Part shown: one piece after another, positions 44,868 to 53,069 of the stretch
Layout of the letters: every line of letters begins with the position of its first letter
Position numbering within the stretch: position 1 is the first letter of the stretch
Assembly: GCA_022823725.1 (NCBI GenBank)
Contig: JAJEHL010000005.1
Span: forward strand, 1 to 64,000
Length of the DNA: 64,000 nucleotides
Direction of reading: 5' to 3'
Origin: Candidatus Latescibacterota bacterium
Lineage (GTDB): Bacteria; Latescibacterota; UBA2968
Translations under genes and position numbers: made by a program
The notes under the pieces: generated by a model
Seen by the model: only the letters and a program-made list of their open reading frames with translations
Told to the model about the DNA's origin: nothing
Database searches by the model: none

Positions 44868-45836
44868 ATGGCAGTAGAGAATTATGTCCAGATTGTCGTG
44901 CCTGGCGATGAGCCGGTACAGATTGCGGGATCACCCCATCTCGAACGATTGACAAGTTATGGCGATGTGACGCTTTACGATACGCGGCCTGCGTCATCAG
45001 AAGAGAAGATCGAACGGGTAAAAGACGCCGATGTGATTATGAACACGCGCGGTGCTGTGACGTGGGGCGAGCAAGAGTTTAGCCAATTGCCAAAGTTGAA
45101 AATGATTACGACGTGTTCTATTGGCACAGATATGTTCGATCTGGCGGCTGCAAAAAAACATGGGATTGTGATATGCAACCAGCCGGGCAGAACAGCACCG
45201 GTTGTGGCAGAGCACATGTTTGGCCTGATGTTCGCCGTTGCAAAACGCGCGGCATATTTAACCACAGAGATGAAAAAGGGGAACTGGCCCCGGCGAGATA
45301 ATGTGATGCTTCAGGGCAAGACTCTGGGGATTATTGGCGCGGGCAATATTGGTGCTGAGATGGCGCGACTCGCCCGAGCGATTGGGATGGAGGTGATTGC
45401 GTGGACATTTCATCCGTCATCTGAACGGGCGGAAAAACTCGGTGTGCGATTTGTCGAGTTAGATACACTGCTCGAAACTTCTGATGTCGTCAGTCTGCAC
45501 GTGGCGTTGACAGATGATACTCAGGGGATGATCGGTAAAGCCGAATTGGAAAAGATGAAAGCAGATGCGCTATTGCTGAATGGCGCACGCGGCGCAGTGG
45601 TTGATACGCCCGCACTGGTCAATGCGTTAAACAGTGGGTATATCGGCGGAGCGGGTATTGATGTGTACGAGGAAGAACCGACACCGCCCGATCATCCCCT
45701 TTTTGCGTGTGAACAGGTGGTGCTTACGCCGCACTGTGCAGACATGACGCCCGAAGGTGTCGATCTGCTCAATAGCGGTGCTGTGGAGAATGTGATCGCA
45801 TTTTTGGAGGGGCGGACGCAAAATGCGGTGACTTAA
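44868..45836 (+). CDS. D-isomer-specific 2-hydroxyacid dehydrogenase
   Basis: This 322-residue NAD-dependent enzyme has LGIIGAGNIGAEMARLAR (nucleotide loop), the catalytic arginine in LLNGARGAVVD, the glutamate in DVYEEEP and the histidine in LTPHCADMTPEG. ATG 44868 has AAAGGAG 7 bases upstream. It is transcribed away from the oxidoreductase with 99 bases between the two, so they may share a regulatory region. It differs from the enzyme at 11112 in having a conserved TPHC active-site segment. Confidence 0.88.
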   Translation: MAVENYVQIVVPGDEPVQIAGSPHLERLTSYGDVTLYDTRPASSEEKIERVKDADVIMNTRGAVTWGEQEFSQLPKLKMITTCSIGTDMFDLAAAKKHGIVICNQPGRTAPVVAEHMFGLMFAVAKRAAYLTTEMKKGNWPRRDNVMLQGKTLGIIGAGNIGAEMARLARAIGMEVIAWTFHPSSERAEKLGVRFVELDTLLETSDVVSLHVALTDDTQGMIGKAELEKMKADALLLNGARGAVVDTPALVNALNSGYIGGAGIDVYEEEPTPPDHPLFACEQVVLTPHCADMTPEGVDLLNSGAVENVIAFLEGRTQNAVT

Positions 45837-45840
45837 AAGT

Positions 45841-45871
45841 ATCCGCAGATGAACGCAGATGGGCGCGGATG
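45841..45871. repeat. ACGCAGATGA-family repeat
   Basis: ATCCGCAGATGAACGCAGAT, then GGGCGCGGATGG: a degenerate copy of the tandem repeat at 14308-14340, again just after a stop codon. Confidence 0.75.
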
Positions 45872-45898
45872 GACATGGTGCTTATTGAACCTGTCGCA

Positions 45899-46984
45899 TT
45901 ATTTCGCTTCTATATACCCCTCTCGGGTCAAGAGTTCGGCCATCAGGACAGCCCCCCCTGCTGCACCGCGTACAGTATTGTGACTGAGGGCGATGAATTT
46001 GTAATCGAAGAGATTGTCTTGGCGCAAGCGGCCGAGCGCGATGCCCATGCCATTTTCCGCATCGCGGTCTAAGCGCGTCTGCGGACGGTCATCGCCTTTG
46101 ATGTACGCGAGAAATGTTTTGGGCGAGGAGGGCAGTCCTGTAGCTCGGCGGTCGCCTTCAAAGGCTTGCCAGCGCAAGAGGATATCTTCAACTGTGGGTT
46201 TTTTGTCAAAGGATACAGATACGGCTGCCATGTGACCATCTGTGACGGGAACTCGAACGCATTGGGCTGAAATGATTGGACTGCGCCTGGGCACAATTTC
46301 ATCTTTGACAATTTTGCCCCAGATTTTGTGGGGTTCGTTTTCGCTTTTGTCTTCTTCGCCACCGATATAAGGGATGACGTTATCTGTCATTTCTGGCCAT
46401 GTTTCAAAGGTTTTTCCCGCACCGGAAATGGCCTGATATGTGCATATAGAGGCACTCGAAGGCCCAAACTCTGACAATGCGTGAAAAGCCGGTACATAAG
46501 GCTGAATAGAGCAATTGGGTTTTACGGCAATAAAACCGCGTTGGGCACCCAGACGTTTGCGCTGCTCCGGAATGATTTCTGCGTGCTCTGGATTGATTTC
46601 TGGCATAAGAATGGGCACGTCGGGGGTCCAGCGGTGCGCCGAATTATTGGAGATGACCGGGGTTTCGGCTTTTGCATAAGCTTCTTCAAGTTTGAAAATC
46701 TCTTCTTTTTCCATGTCGAGCGCGCAACAGACGAAATCGACTTGTGATGCGATCGCGTCAATCTCGCGCACATCTTGCACGACGAGATCGGACACCGTTG
46801 CGGGAATGGGTAGATCGCATTGCGCCCATCGGCCTTTTACGGCTTCTCGATAGGTTTTGCCAGCAGAGCGCGGACTGGCAGCAACGACGGTGATTTCGTA
46901 CCAGGGATGATCGGCGAGCAATGTGACAAAGCGCTGCCCGACCATGCCGGTTGCGCCGAGAACTCCTACTTTGAGTCTGGACAT
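45899..46984 (-). CDS. asd: Aspartate-semialdehyde dehydrogenase (archaeal/fungal type)
   Basis: This 361-residue enzyme makes aspartate semialdehyde, the branch point to lysine, threonine, methionine and diaminopimelate. The NADP loop is GATGMVGQRF (10-19), the catalytic cysteine is C158 in VKPNCSIQ, and a histidine near GHMAAVSVSF is likely the base. The NCSIQPYVPA segment is of the fungal/archaeal subclass rather than the E. coli type. ATG 46984 has AAAGGA 8 bases upstream. A lysine riboswitch with terminator precedes it, so lysine should repress it. Confidence 0.93.
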   Translation of the reverse strand: MSRLKVGVLGATGMVGQRFVTLLADHPWYEITVVAASPRSAGKTYREAVKGRWAQCDLPIPATVSDLVVQDVREIDAIASQVDFVCCALDMEKEEIFKLEEAYAKAETPVISNNSAHRWTPDVPILMPEINPEHAEIIPEQRKRLGAQRGFIAVKPNCSIQPYVPAFHALSEFGPSSASICTYQAISGAGKTFETWPEMTDNVIPYIGGEEDKSENEPHKIWGKIVKDEIVPRRSPIISAQCVRVPVTDGHMAAVSVSFDKKPTVEDILLRWQAFEGDRRATGLPSSPKTFLAYIKGDDRPQTRLDRDAENGMGIALGRLRQDNLFDYKFIALSHNTVRGAAGGAVLMAELLTREGYIEAK

Positions 46985-47013
46985 CGATTTTTCCTTTCTG
47001 CGGATTTGAAAAT

Positions 47014-47247
47014 AAAAAAACAGCCGGTTGCCAGAGTAGAAGCATGCCGACTGCATATAGCAGAGACTGCCCACAAGAGAGTGCTCCACGGGATCGTTTC
47101 CCGTGACAGTTCAGCAGATGTTATCTGCTGCCCCAGCTAAATGCCTTGCGGAGGGCATTTGGCTTCGGCATCTCAACCCTTTCATCTGGCCTGTAGATCC
47201 GCTTTTTTATGTCAGATTACTGATGATGAGATGCGCCTCTACTCTTG
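47014..47247 (-). promoter_or_regulatory. Lysine riboswitch (L box) controlling asd
   Basis: Read on the minus strand from 47247, the leader contains the conserved L-box segments in order: GAGGCGCATC, CAGTAATCTG, GATGAAAGGGTTGAGATGCC, GAAGCC, GGCATTTAGCTGGGGC, GAACTGTCACGG and CCGTGGAG. P1 can form between CAAGAG (47247-47242) and CTCTTG (47079-47074). The expression platform is a 7-bp hairpin (47053-47047 with 47027-47021) followed by seven Ts (47020-47014). TCTACTCT in its loop is also complementary to AGAGTAGA at the 5' end (47245-47238), offering an alternative fold. A minus-strand TTGACA at 47285-47280 is a plausible -35 box, but the -10 is weak. Confidence 0.95.
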
Positions 47248-47311
47248 GAGGGAAGAAACTTCACATATTCTTTATTTTTTGTCAACCTGAAAATGGAATA
47301 TGCCGCTGATA

Positions 47312-47340
47312 TTGACAGGCAAAGAATCTCAGATTATCAT
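47312..47340 (+). promoter_or_regulatory. Promoter of the sulfatase-fold gene
   Basis: TTGACA (47312-47317) and TATCAT (47335-47340) are separated by exactly 17 bases. This promoter lies back to back with the asd leader in a gene-free stretch of 407 bases (46985-47391) and sets the sulfatase start downstream of it. Confidence 0.6.
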
Positions 47341-47391
47341 AATGGGATGGGGATAGATCAATCCATGTTTGCATCACACAAGGAGAATTTT

Positions 47392-48798
47392 ATGAATATG
47401 GTGGTGATTTGTTGCGATACGTTTCGCGCAGATATTGTTGGATCGAATAAAAAACTGAGTCATGTTAAAACCCCTCATTTGGATCAATTGGCTTCTGATG
47501 GCTTGACTTTTGATCGCTGTTTTGCTGAGGGTTTGCCGACAATTCCTTTTCGGCGGTGTGTGTTTACGGGTATTCCGTCTTTTCCCTGGCGGTTCGATAC
47601 GCCAAATGAAGGATTACAGCCGGCAGGCTCTGGCTGGCATCCAATTCCGCCAGATCAGGATACGCTCGCGGAACGCCTGCACGATGCGGGTTATGTTACG
47701 GGTCTGGTCGCAGATACCTATCACATGTTTAAGCCGACGCAGAATTTCACGCGGGGTTTTTTGTCGTGGCGATTTATTCGCGGTCAAGAACAAGATGGAT
47801 ATCGCTCGGGGCCGCTGTCGCGTATCGATCTGGCAGCGCATGTGCGGGATGGAGATGCAGATCCCAGGAAACATGGGGTAATGGTTCAGTATTTGCTCAA
47901 TATGCTGGATCGGCAGGAGGGCGAAGAGAATTATCTCGCTGCTCAAGTGTTCCGCGAGGCATCGCAGTGGGTGGAGGACAATAGGAGCAACAAGCCGTTT
48001 TTCCTGTGGATTGACAGCTTTAGTCCACACGAGTTATGGGATCCACCCAGGCAGTATGCCGATGCTTATTTTTCTGATCCTTCGGTGAAGGATTATATCC
48101 ACCATAGAGTCTTACCCCTGAGCGAGGCGACAGATGCGGAAATCGAGCGCACAAAAGCATTGTATATGGGCTATGTTACGTTTGTAGATCGCTGGATTGG
48201 GCATTTGCTGGAAACGATTGACCGCTTGAATTTGCAGGACGATACTGTGGTGATGTTTATATCCGATCACGGCACGCAATTGATGGATAGGGGGCGGTTT
48301 GGCAAGGGCGGTGACGCGCTATTTCCATTTAATACGCAGATCAATTGGATCGTTCGCCATCCGGATGGGCCGCGCGGACAACACGCAGATATCTGGACAC
48401 AGAATCAGGATATTACGCCGACGATTCTCAATATGCTGGGCGTTGACTATGAAGATATGGATGGGGCAGATGCCTGGGCAAGTGCAACGGGGGCGTGTGA
48501 ACCGGCTCGGGATTACATCACAACGGGATGGGCAACGAGTTTTAATGTGCGGGATGATCGCTACAGCGTACACATGGATGTGGGGACAAGGTCTCCTGAG
48601 GCTACGGTTTACGATTTGAGTGTGGATGCTGATGAGGAAAATCCTCTGACCGATCCGCCACGCGAGGTCGTCGCGCAGGCATTGGAACGGGCGCGTGCTG
48701 TGATTGGTGATTTTCCCGATGTGTTCAGCGCGTACAAACAAAGACACGCGGCACGGGCGATGCAGACGTTTATGAATAAGTATAATCTGGGTACATAA
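47392..48798 (+). CDS. Sulfatase-fold hydrolase with threonine at the nucleophile position
   Basis: This 468-residue member of the alkaline phosphatase superfamily has a metal-binding D9 at the start (CCDTFRAD), the Asp-His pair in FISDHGT and the lysine in FGKGGDALF. The sulfatase signature C/S-x-P-x-R is here T50-I-P-F-R54, so the cysteine or serine that would become formylglycine is missing. A threonine nucleophile is used by phosphodiesterase/pyrophosphatase relatives, so the substrate may be a phosphoester rather than a sulfate ester. ATG 47392 has AAGGAG 6 bases upstream and lies downstream of a good promoter; longer in-frame starts overlap that promoter. There is no signal peptide. Confidence 0.85.
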   Translation: MNMVVICCDTFRADIVGSNKKLSHVKTPHLDQLASDGLTFDRCFAEGLPTIPFRRCVFTGIPSFPWRFDTPNEGLQPAGSGWHPIPPDQDTLAERLHDAGYVTGLVADTYHMFKPTQNFTRGFLSWRFIRGQEQDGYRSGPLSRIDLAAHVRDGDADPRKHGVMVQYLLNMLDRQEGEENYLAAQVFREASQWVEDNRSNKPFFLWIDSFSPHELWDPPRQYADAYFSDPSVKDYIHHRVLPLSEATDAEIERTKALYMGYVTFVDRWIGHLLETIDRLNLQDDTVVMFISDHGTQLMDRGRFGKGGDALFPFNTQINWIVRHPDGPRGQHADIWTQNQDITPTILNMLGVDYEDMDGADAWASATGACEPARDYITTGWATSFNVRDDRYSVHMDVGTRSPEATVYDLSVDADEENPLTDPPREVVAQALERARAVIGDFPDVFSAYKQRHAARAMQTFMNKYNLGT

Positions 48799-48808
48799 GG
48801 GGCTGGAC

Positions 48809-49705
48809 TTGAACTACACCGTTGAACAACATCCCGACCACCACCGGCTGCATCACATCACAATCGATGCCGATGCCGCAGCGGCTTATGTGCGCGAGGT
48901 GGCAGATCTTTCAGAACAGCGATTGACTTATGTGCCATATCTGCGATTGATCGCCGCCGATTGTCTCCAAAATATCGTCGGTGGCGATTTTGCCGAGTGC
49001 CTCAATAGCATTGTTAGAGACCGCGCAACCGGGGGTTTTACTATATCTGTTGAGGGTGGGTTTGAGACGATGGATCAGCGGGTTGCTTTTGGGACGGCTG
49101 TTTCGCATGCGATCGGGATTCCCAATTTTGACGATATGACGGGGAATTATTACGCCTGTTTTGAGGTGAAGGATACGGATAGTAGCGATTCGTATTTGAG
49201 ACAGGCATATCGTCTGTTCACGCTCCATACCGATGGCACGTATGTCCGCGAGCGCACGGACTGGATTTTGATGATGAAGATGGCGGAGCACGATGCGGTG
49301 GGGGGGGAGTCGCGGCTGTTGCATCTAGATGATTGGGAGGCATTAGAGCACTTTGCCAGCCATCCGTTGGCTTCTTTGCCTCTGGTGTATCAGTCGCCGC
49401 CGAGTAAGAATTATCCCGTTGTGATTGAAAAAACGACGTTCTACGAACAAGATGGCAAGGCGTGTGTGTGTTTTATCGATCAGTTTGTCTATCCTGAGAC
49501 CATTGAACAGGGGCGATATCTGCGCGATCTGTCCGATTCGATGGAAGCGTCGCAGGGGGTGGTGTCGCTGCCCTTGCCGCCCGATCATCTCGTGGTGCTC
49601 AACAACCATTTCTGGCTGCACGGCCGCGAGGCATTTGAGAAAAATCCCGAGCTCTATCGCTTGTTGATGCGTCAAAGGGGATATTTCAGGAAGGAAAATG
49701 CTTAA
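48809..49705 (+). CDS. CsiD/GlaH-like 2-oxoglutarate-dependent dioxygenase
   Basis: This 298-residue protein matches CsiD/GlaH, the glutarate 2-hydroxylase of lysine breakdown in enteric bacteria, over most of its length. Shared segments include DSDSYLRQ-like SDSYLRQ, LMMKM, LLHLDDWE, PPSKN, FIDQFV and LLMRQRGYF. The iron ligands are H140 and D142 in LHTDGTY and H271 in FWLHGRE; the late RQRG arginine would bind 2-oxoglutarate. The start is TTG 48809, 10 bases after the sulfatase-fold gene, so the two form an operon. It overlaps the convergent secreted-protein gene by four bases. Glutarate as substrate is plausible but not shown. Confidence 0.88.
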   Translation: MNYTVEQHPDHHRLHHITIDADAAAAYVREVADLSEQRLTYVPYLRLIAADCLQNIVGGDFAECLNSIVRDRATGGFTISVEGGFETMDQRVAFGTAVSHAIGIPNFDDMTGNYYACFEVKDTDSSDSYLRQAYRLFTLHTDGTYVRERTDWILMMKMAEHDAVGGESRLLHLDDWEALEHFASHPLASLPLVYQSPPSKNYPVVIEKTTFYEQDGKACVCFIDQFVYPETIEQGRYLRDLSDSMEASQGVVSLPLPPDHLVVLNNHFWLHGREAFEKNPELYRLLMRQRGYFRKENA

Positions 49706-52239
49706 AAATTCGGCACTGGAAAATTTGGAAGCGGGGTATTGCGAAACATCTCCCACTCTGCGCGGAGGTCGTTGAGCCAGGGAGGAAGGGTTTGGAGGCG
49801 TGATTCGAGCTGGGCTTCGAAGAGCGATTCTGGCTCAACAGGGCTGCCATTGGATTCGATTACTTGGAGGGTGCGTTCATTAAAGGTGGCGGGGTCGCCG
49901 TGCAACCCGACAATAATGGGCTGCACAAATCGGTCGCGCGCATTGCCCGGTTGCCAAAAATCGTAGTGTCTCAGAATGCCTCGATGTTTGAAATTCCAGA
50001 GCACATAATGTTTGAGGTGATTGGGATAATTGGCGAGAGACGCGCCGCTGCCATACAGGATACCGCCATTGACGCGGTCGAGCAAGTTGGCATAAGGTTG
50101 GGCACCGTGAGCGTCAATGCGCTGATTGGGACGCATGTCATAACGCCAGTACACGGTTCCGGCAGAGCGGCTACTCGTACCCGGTCCGTGCCAGTGGCCT
50201 GCGAGGTCTTCTGAAAGCCCGATCCATACGCCATAACCACCATCGCTAGCAATAGATGAATGGCCCAGATTTCCTCCCTGTGTGACGTGGTACACGGATA
50301 TGGCAGAACTCGAACCGATGCGAAGGGCGCGATTGCAATTGATGAAGGATGTGCGCCGGATCCAGGAATTGACGCATCGGGTGAGCCGGAGTAAACTCCA
50401 GCCGCCATCGTGGATAGCGTCTTTGTGGTGGACAAATTCATCTAACCACGAGCCGTGAAAACTGATGTCTTCAATGCCAATTTCCTCGAGGTGCTGATAT
50501 TCGCGCACAGTCCAGTTATAGGTGTGGTTGACATCGGTGTGCAGAGGTTCATTGAGGCGAATCCGATTGCCCTGTATTTCGGCAATGCTGTGCTTTTCTC
50601 GCACTTGTATCCCGTTGGTCAACATGGTCGTCCAGATGGATTCTGCCGAGTAGGGCGCGAGAAATTCCGAGATGGCTGCGGTGCTGTTCATATAGAGCGT
50701 AATCCATTGACCGGGAAAGAGCCTGGAAGCATCGGCTACTGTGATATAGAAGGTTTCTCGATCGGCACTTTCCGCAATGGACGTCAGGGATCTATCGCTT
50801 GTGTTGCGGGGTTGAAAAATGAACATATAGGGCGATGTCCACAGTTGTTCGGGATTGAGTGGCGGCATGTAGTTCACCTGCCTGATGATTGTGCCTCCGC
50901 TTCGACTACCGCTTCCTCTGAGGATGAGATTGCTGCTGCGGATGTAGATGGGCTGGTTGTTGTCGGTGCTGGTATTGACGAGAAATTCGCCGGGGGGGAA
51001 GAAGACAATGCCGCCGTTGTTTTGCTCAGCTGCGGTAATAGCGCGTACGATAGCTGCCTGGTCGGAAAGGCCATCGTTGGGGACGGCGCCGTAAGCTGTG
51101 ACGTCGAATATGTCGCCCTGGCTATCGGGAACAGGTTTGTCAAAGTAGTGATAGCCCGCGTAGGAAAAATCGGGTAAAATGGGTTCTGTAGCGTTCTCTT
51201 TGGCTGCTACAAACTGTGTCCAGGTGCGTGCGGGACCACTCTGAGGTAAGTAGGATATCCAACTGCTTCGCGTTTGGATATAATCTGCAACCTGTGCCCA
51301 AATAGGGATGGGGTGTGTACTGGTGGGATCGCGTGAGGTGAGGAGGGATTTGGGGATTGGCACGCGAATCCAGGTTATTCCCGCTTCAATGGCCTGTGTC
51401 AACAGAGTCTGAGTTTCGGATCCCACCGCAACGCTCAATGGTTGTGTGGTATGGTTTTCAAATGCGATGGGTATGTACCACTGCGTGCCGTCAGATCCGA
51501 ATCCAGCGACGAAAGTGAGAAAATCCCCAAAACCGATTTGTCCGTCAGAATTGAGATCGTAGAGGGGATCGTATTCTGTATTGGTCTGCGTTGCTCCAAA
51601 TTTCTGGGCAAAAAGAAGAAAATCAGTAAAGCCAACGGCTCCGTTGCCATCAAAATCGAGATGTGTAACGGAGCCAGTTTTTTCCTGTATTGGCGCGTCA
51701 ACTTGCCAGGAAAAGGTCTGATCGACTGTTGCAATATGGTCGATGAGCAGGCGCGCATTTGAACTTTGACTGGTTTCTGTTCTAAATATGATGTATCGCC
51801 TGTTGTAATCGGGTTCTCCTCCCCACCTGTCGTATTGGGGTTTTGCCAGTTCTACGGTGGCAAGTTGCCACCCCTGGGGCGGTGTTTGTCCCTCCCAGAT
51901 CGTATATACGGCTTCCCAGCCGCCAACAAGGGGATAGTTGCGAACTTTGATTTTGAGGTCCCGCAGGCCACTGCCTTCTGCTTTCCACCAGAAGCTCAGG
52001 CTGTGTTTCTGGGAGATGTCCTGTCCTGTACTAAAAAAATTGTATGTAAAGAATCCCGTCTGACCTGCCGGCAGGGAAGCGGAGATGGCAAAGCGCCCCT
52101 CTGGCGCGTCTTTAGACAATTGTAAGCCACTGGACCATCCGGAAAGATTGTCGCAATAGGTCAGCGTTTGCACCGGATCGCTGGCGAAGCAAGTACAGGC
52201 CCATAGCAATACAATTGTGAAGGTGATGGTTGGTCGCAT
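49702..52239 (-). CDS. Secreted dockerin-like / beta-helix protein (DUF4955-type C-terminus)
   Basis: This 845-residue protein has a signal peptide (1-19), an N-terminal carbohydrate-binding-like beta sandwich (about 25-175), and two EF-hand-type loops, DFDGNGAVGFTDF at 195-207 and DLNSDGQIGFGDF at 228-240, spaced as in a type I dockerin. Next comes a right-handed beta-helix (about 380-700; DVTAYGAVPNDGLSDQAAI, NGGIVFFPPGEFLV) and a C-terminal region of the DUF4955 type. It probably binds or cleaves a polysaccharide outside the cell. AGGAAA precedes ATG 52239. Dockerins bind cohesins, and a cohesin-like protein is encoded at 37644. Confidence 0.83.
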   Translation of the reverse strand: MRPTITFTIVLLWACTCFASDPVQTLTYCDNLSGWSSGLQLSKDAPEGRFAISASLPAGQTGFFTYNFFSTGQDISQKHSLSFWWKAEGSGLRDLKIKVRNYPLVGGWEAVYTIWEGQTPPQGWQLATVELAKPQYDRWGGEPDYNRRYIIFRTETSQSSNARLLIDHIATVDQTFSWQVDAPIQEKTGSVTHLDFDGNGAVGFTDFLLFAQKFGATQTNTEYDPLYDLNSDGQIGFGDFLTFVAGFGSDGTQWYIPIAFENHTTQPLSVAVGSETQTLLTQAIEAGITWIRVPIPKSLLTSRDPTSTHPIPIWAQVADYIQTRSSWISYLPQSGPARTWTQFVAAKENATEPILPDFSYAGYHYFDKPVPDSQGDIFDVTAYGAVPNDGLSDQAAIVRAITAAEQNNGGIVFFPPGEFLVNTSTDNNQPIYIRSSNLILRGSGSRSGGTIIRQVNYMPPLNPEQLWTSPYMFIFQPRNTSDRSLTSIAESADRETFYITVADASRLFPGQWITLYMNSTAAISEFLAPYSAESIWTTMLTNGIQVREKHSIAEIQGNRIRLNEPLHTDVNHTYNWTVREYQHLEEIGIEDISFHGSWLDEFVHHKDAIHDGGWSLLRLTRCVNSWIRRTSFINCNRALRIGSSSAISVYHVTQGGNLGHSSIASDGGYGVWIGLSEDLAGHWHGPGTSSRSAGTVYWRYDMRPNQRIDAHGAQPYANLLDRVNGGILYGSGASLANYPNHLKHYVLWNFKHRGILRHYDFWQPGNARDRFVQPIIVGLHGDPATFNERTLQVIESNGSPVEPESLFEAQLESRLQTLPPWLNDLRAEWEMFRNTPLPNFPVPNF

Positions 52240-52564
52240 GGGTTTTTCCTGTCAATTGTTCTATTGGAGGTTTATCTAATATACTCAATTAGAGCTTGGG
52301 GAGACAAATCTTTCGTGCCATCTTGTCTGTTGATGCGGACACGCAGACAGCTCGTTGATGTCAAAATGAGATTTTTGTGGCGATTTGACAGGTCCAAAAA
52401 TCGGCTAGAATATTGGAAAAACGCTGATGAAAATTTTTAAGATATTTATTTTCAGTATTTTATTTAAATTTTTTGAGAAAATAAAAAATTGTGGCACGGG
52501 AGTTGCAACAGAAATAGGGCGAGACACGTAAGCAACCAACAACCCAATAACAGGAGGTATTGAG
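52240..52564. other. Intergenic region upstream of hsp20
   Basis: These 325 bases contain no gene. They hold the divergent start region of the dockerin-like protein, a long AT-rich stretch (about 52430-52490) that could bend DNA or bind IHF, and the sigma-54 promoter described separately. No enhancer-binding inverted repeat was recognised with confidence. Confidence 0.6.
52492..52507 (+). promoter_or_regulatory. Sigma-54 (RpoN) -24/-12 promoter of hsp20
   Basis: TGGCACG-GGAG-TTGCA matches the RpoN consensus TGGCACG-N4-TTGCW at every defined position. It lies 58 bases upstream of the hsp20 start and next to an AT-rich block. Such promoters need an ATP-hydrolysing activator. Confidence 0.82.
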
Positions 52565-52999
52565 ATGGCACTTATTCGTTGGCAACCCCGAGAGTCTCGT
52601 GGAATTCAGCGCGAGATTGACACCCTCGTGAACAAGTTCTGGGGCGACCCACATACCTGGCACGGCACGGGCTGGCATCCGAGTGTGGATGTGGCAGAAT
52701 CGGAGAACGAATTTACTGTTTACGCCGAATTGCCCGGGCTGAACAAAGAAGATATCAAGGTGACGCTCGAAGACAATATGCTCACGATTGAAGGCGAGCG
52801 GAAGCGCACAGCAGAGAAGGAGAACGCACAGGTTCACCGCAGTGAACGCTTCTACGGAACATTCAAACGGGCCTTCACACTGAGTTCCGAGATCGATGCC
52901 AACAAGGTTTCGGCGGATTATAAGGATGGGATTTTGACCCTCACTTTGCCCAAGTCCGAAGCAGCGAAACCCCGCCAAATCGATGTTGCGGTATCGTAA
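52565..52999 (+). CDS. Small heat-shock protein, Hsp20/alpha-crystallin family
   Basis: This 144-residue ATP-independent holdase has an alpha-crystallin domain at about 37-135 (PSVDVAESENEFTVYAELPG, ADYKDGILTLTLPKSE, with the usual A-x-x-x-x-G-x-L pattern). The C-terminal I-x-V motif in RQIDVAVS mediates oligomer formation. The start has AGGAGG 8 bases upstream. It is expressed from a sigma-54 promoter and lies before a terminator that separates it from clpB. Together they would hold and then disaggregate misfolded proteins under stress. Confidence 0.93.
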   Translation: MALIRWQPRESRGIQREIDTLVNKFWGDPHTWHGTGWHPSVDVAESENEFTVYAELPGLNKEDIKVTLEDNMLTIEGERKRTAEKENAQVHRSERFYGTFKRAFTLSSEIDANKVSADYKDGILTLTLPKSEAAKPRQIDVAVS

Positions 53000-53021
53000 T
53001 TGAGTGCGCTCGTCAATTGCC

Positions 53022-53055
53022 GGGCCATCTCGCAAGGGCGGGATGGCCCTTTTTT
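53022..53055 (+). terminator. Terminator or attenuator between hsp20 and clpB
   Basis: GGGCCATC (53022-53029) pairs with GATGGCCC (53042-53049); inner CGC/GCG extend the stem to about 12 bp with a 4-base loop. Six Ts follow at 53050-53055. It ends just 15 bases before the clpB start, so clpB must be reached by read-through or a separate promoter. Confidence 0.85.
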
Positions 53056-53069
53056 ATGGAAAAAACAAA

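Noticed and set aside
47245-47391. Longer sulfatase start at 47245
   Set aside because: This region holds the sulfatase promoter and the end of the riboswitch. ATG 47392 has a good ribosome-binding site and begins the conserved fold.
50455-51177. Plus-strand open frame of 240 codons opposite the dockerin-like gene
   Set aside because: It is antisense to a gene with signal peptide, EF loops and beta-helix coils; its own translation shows no domain.
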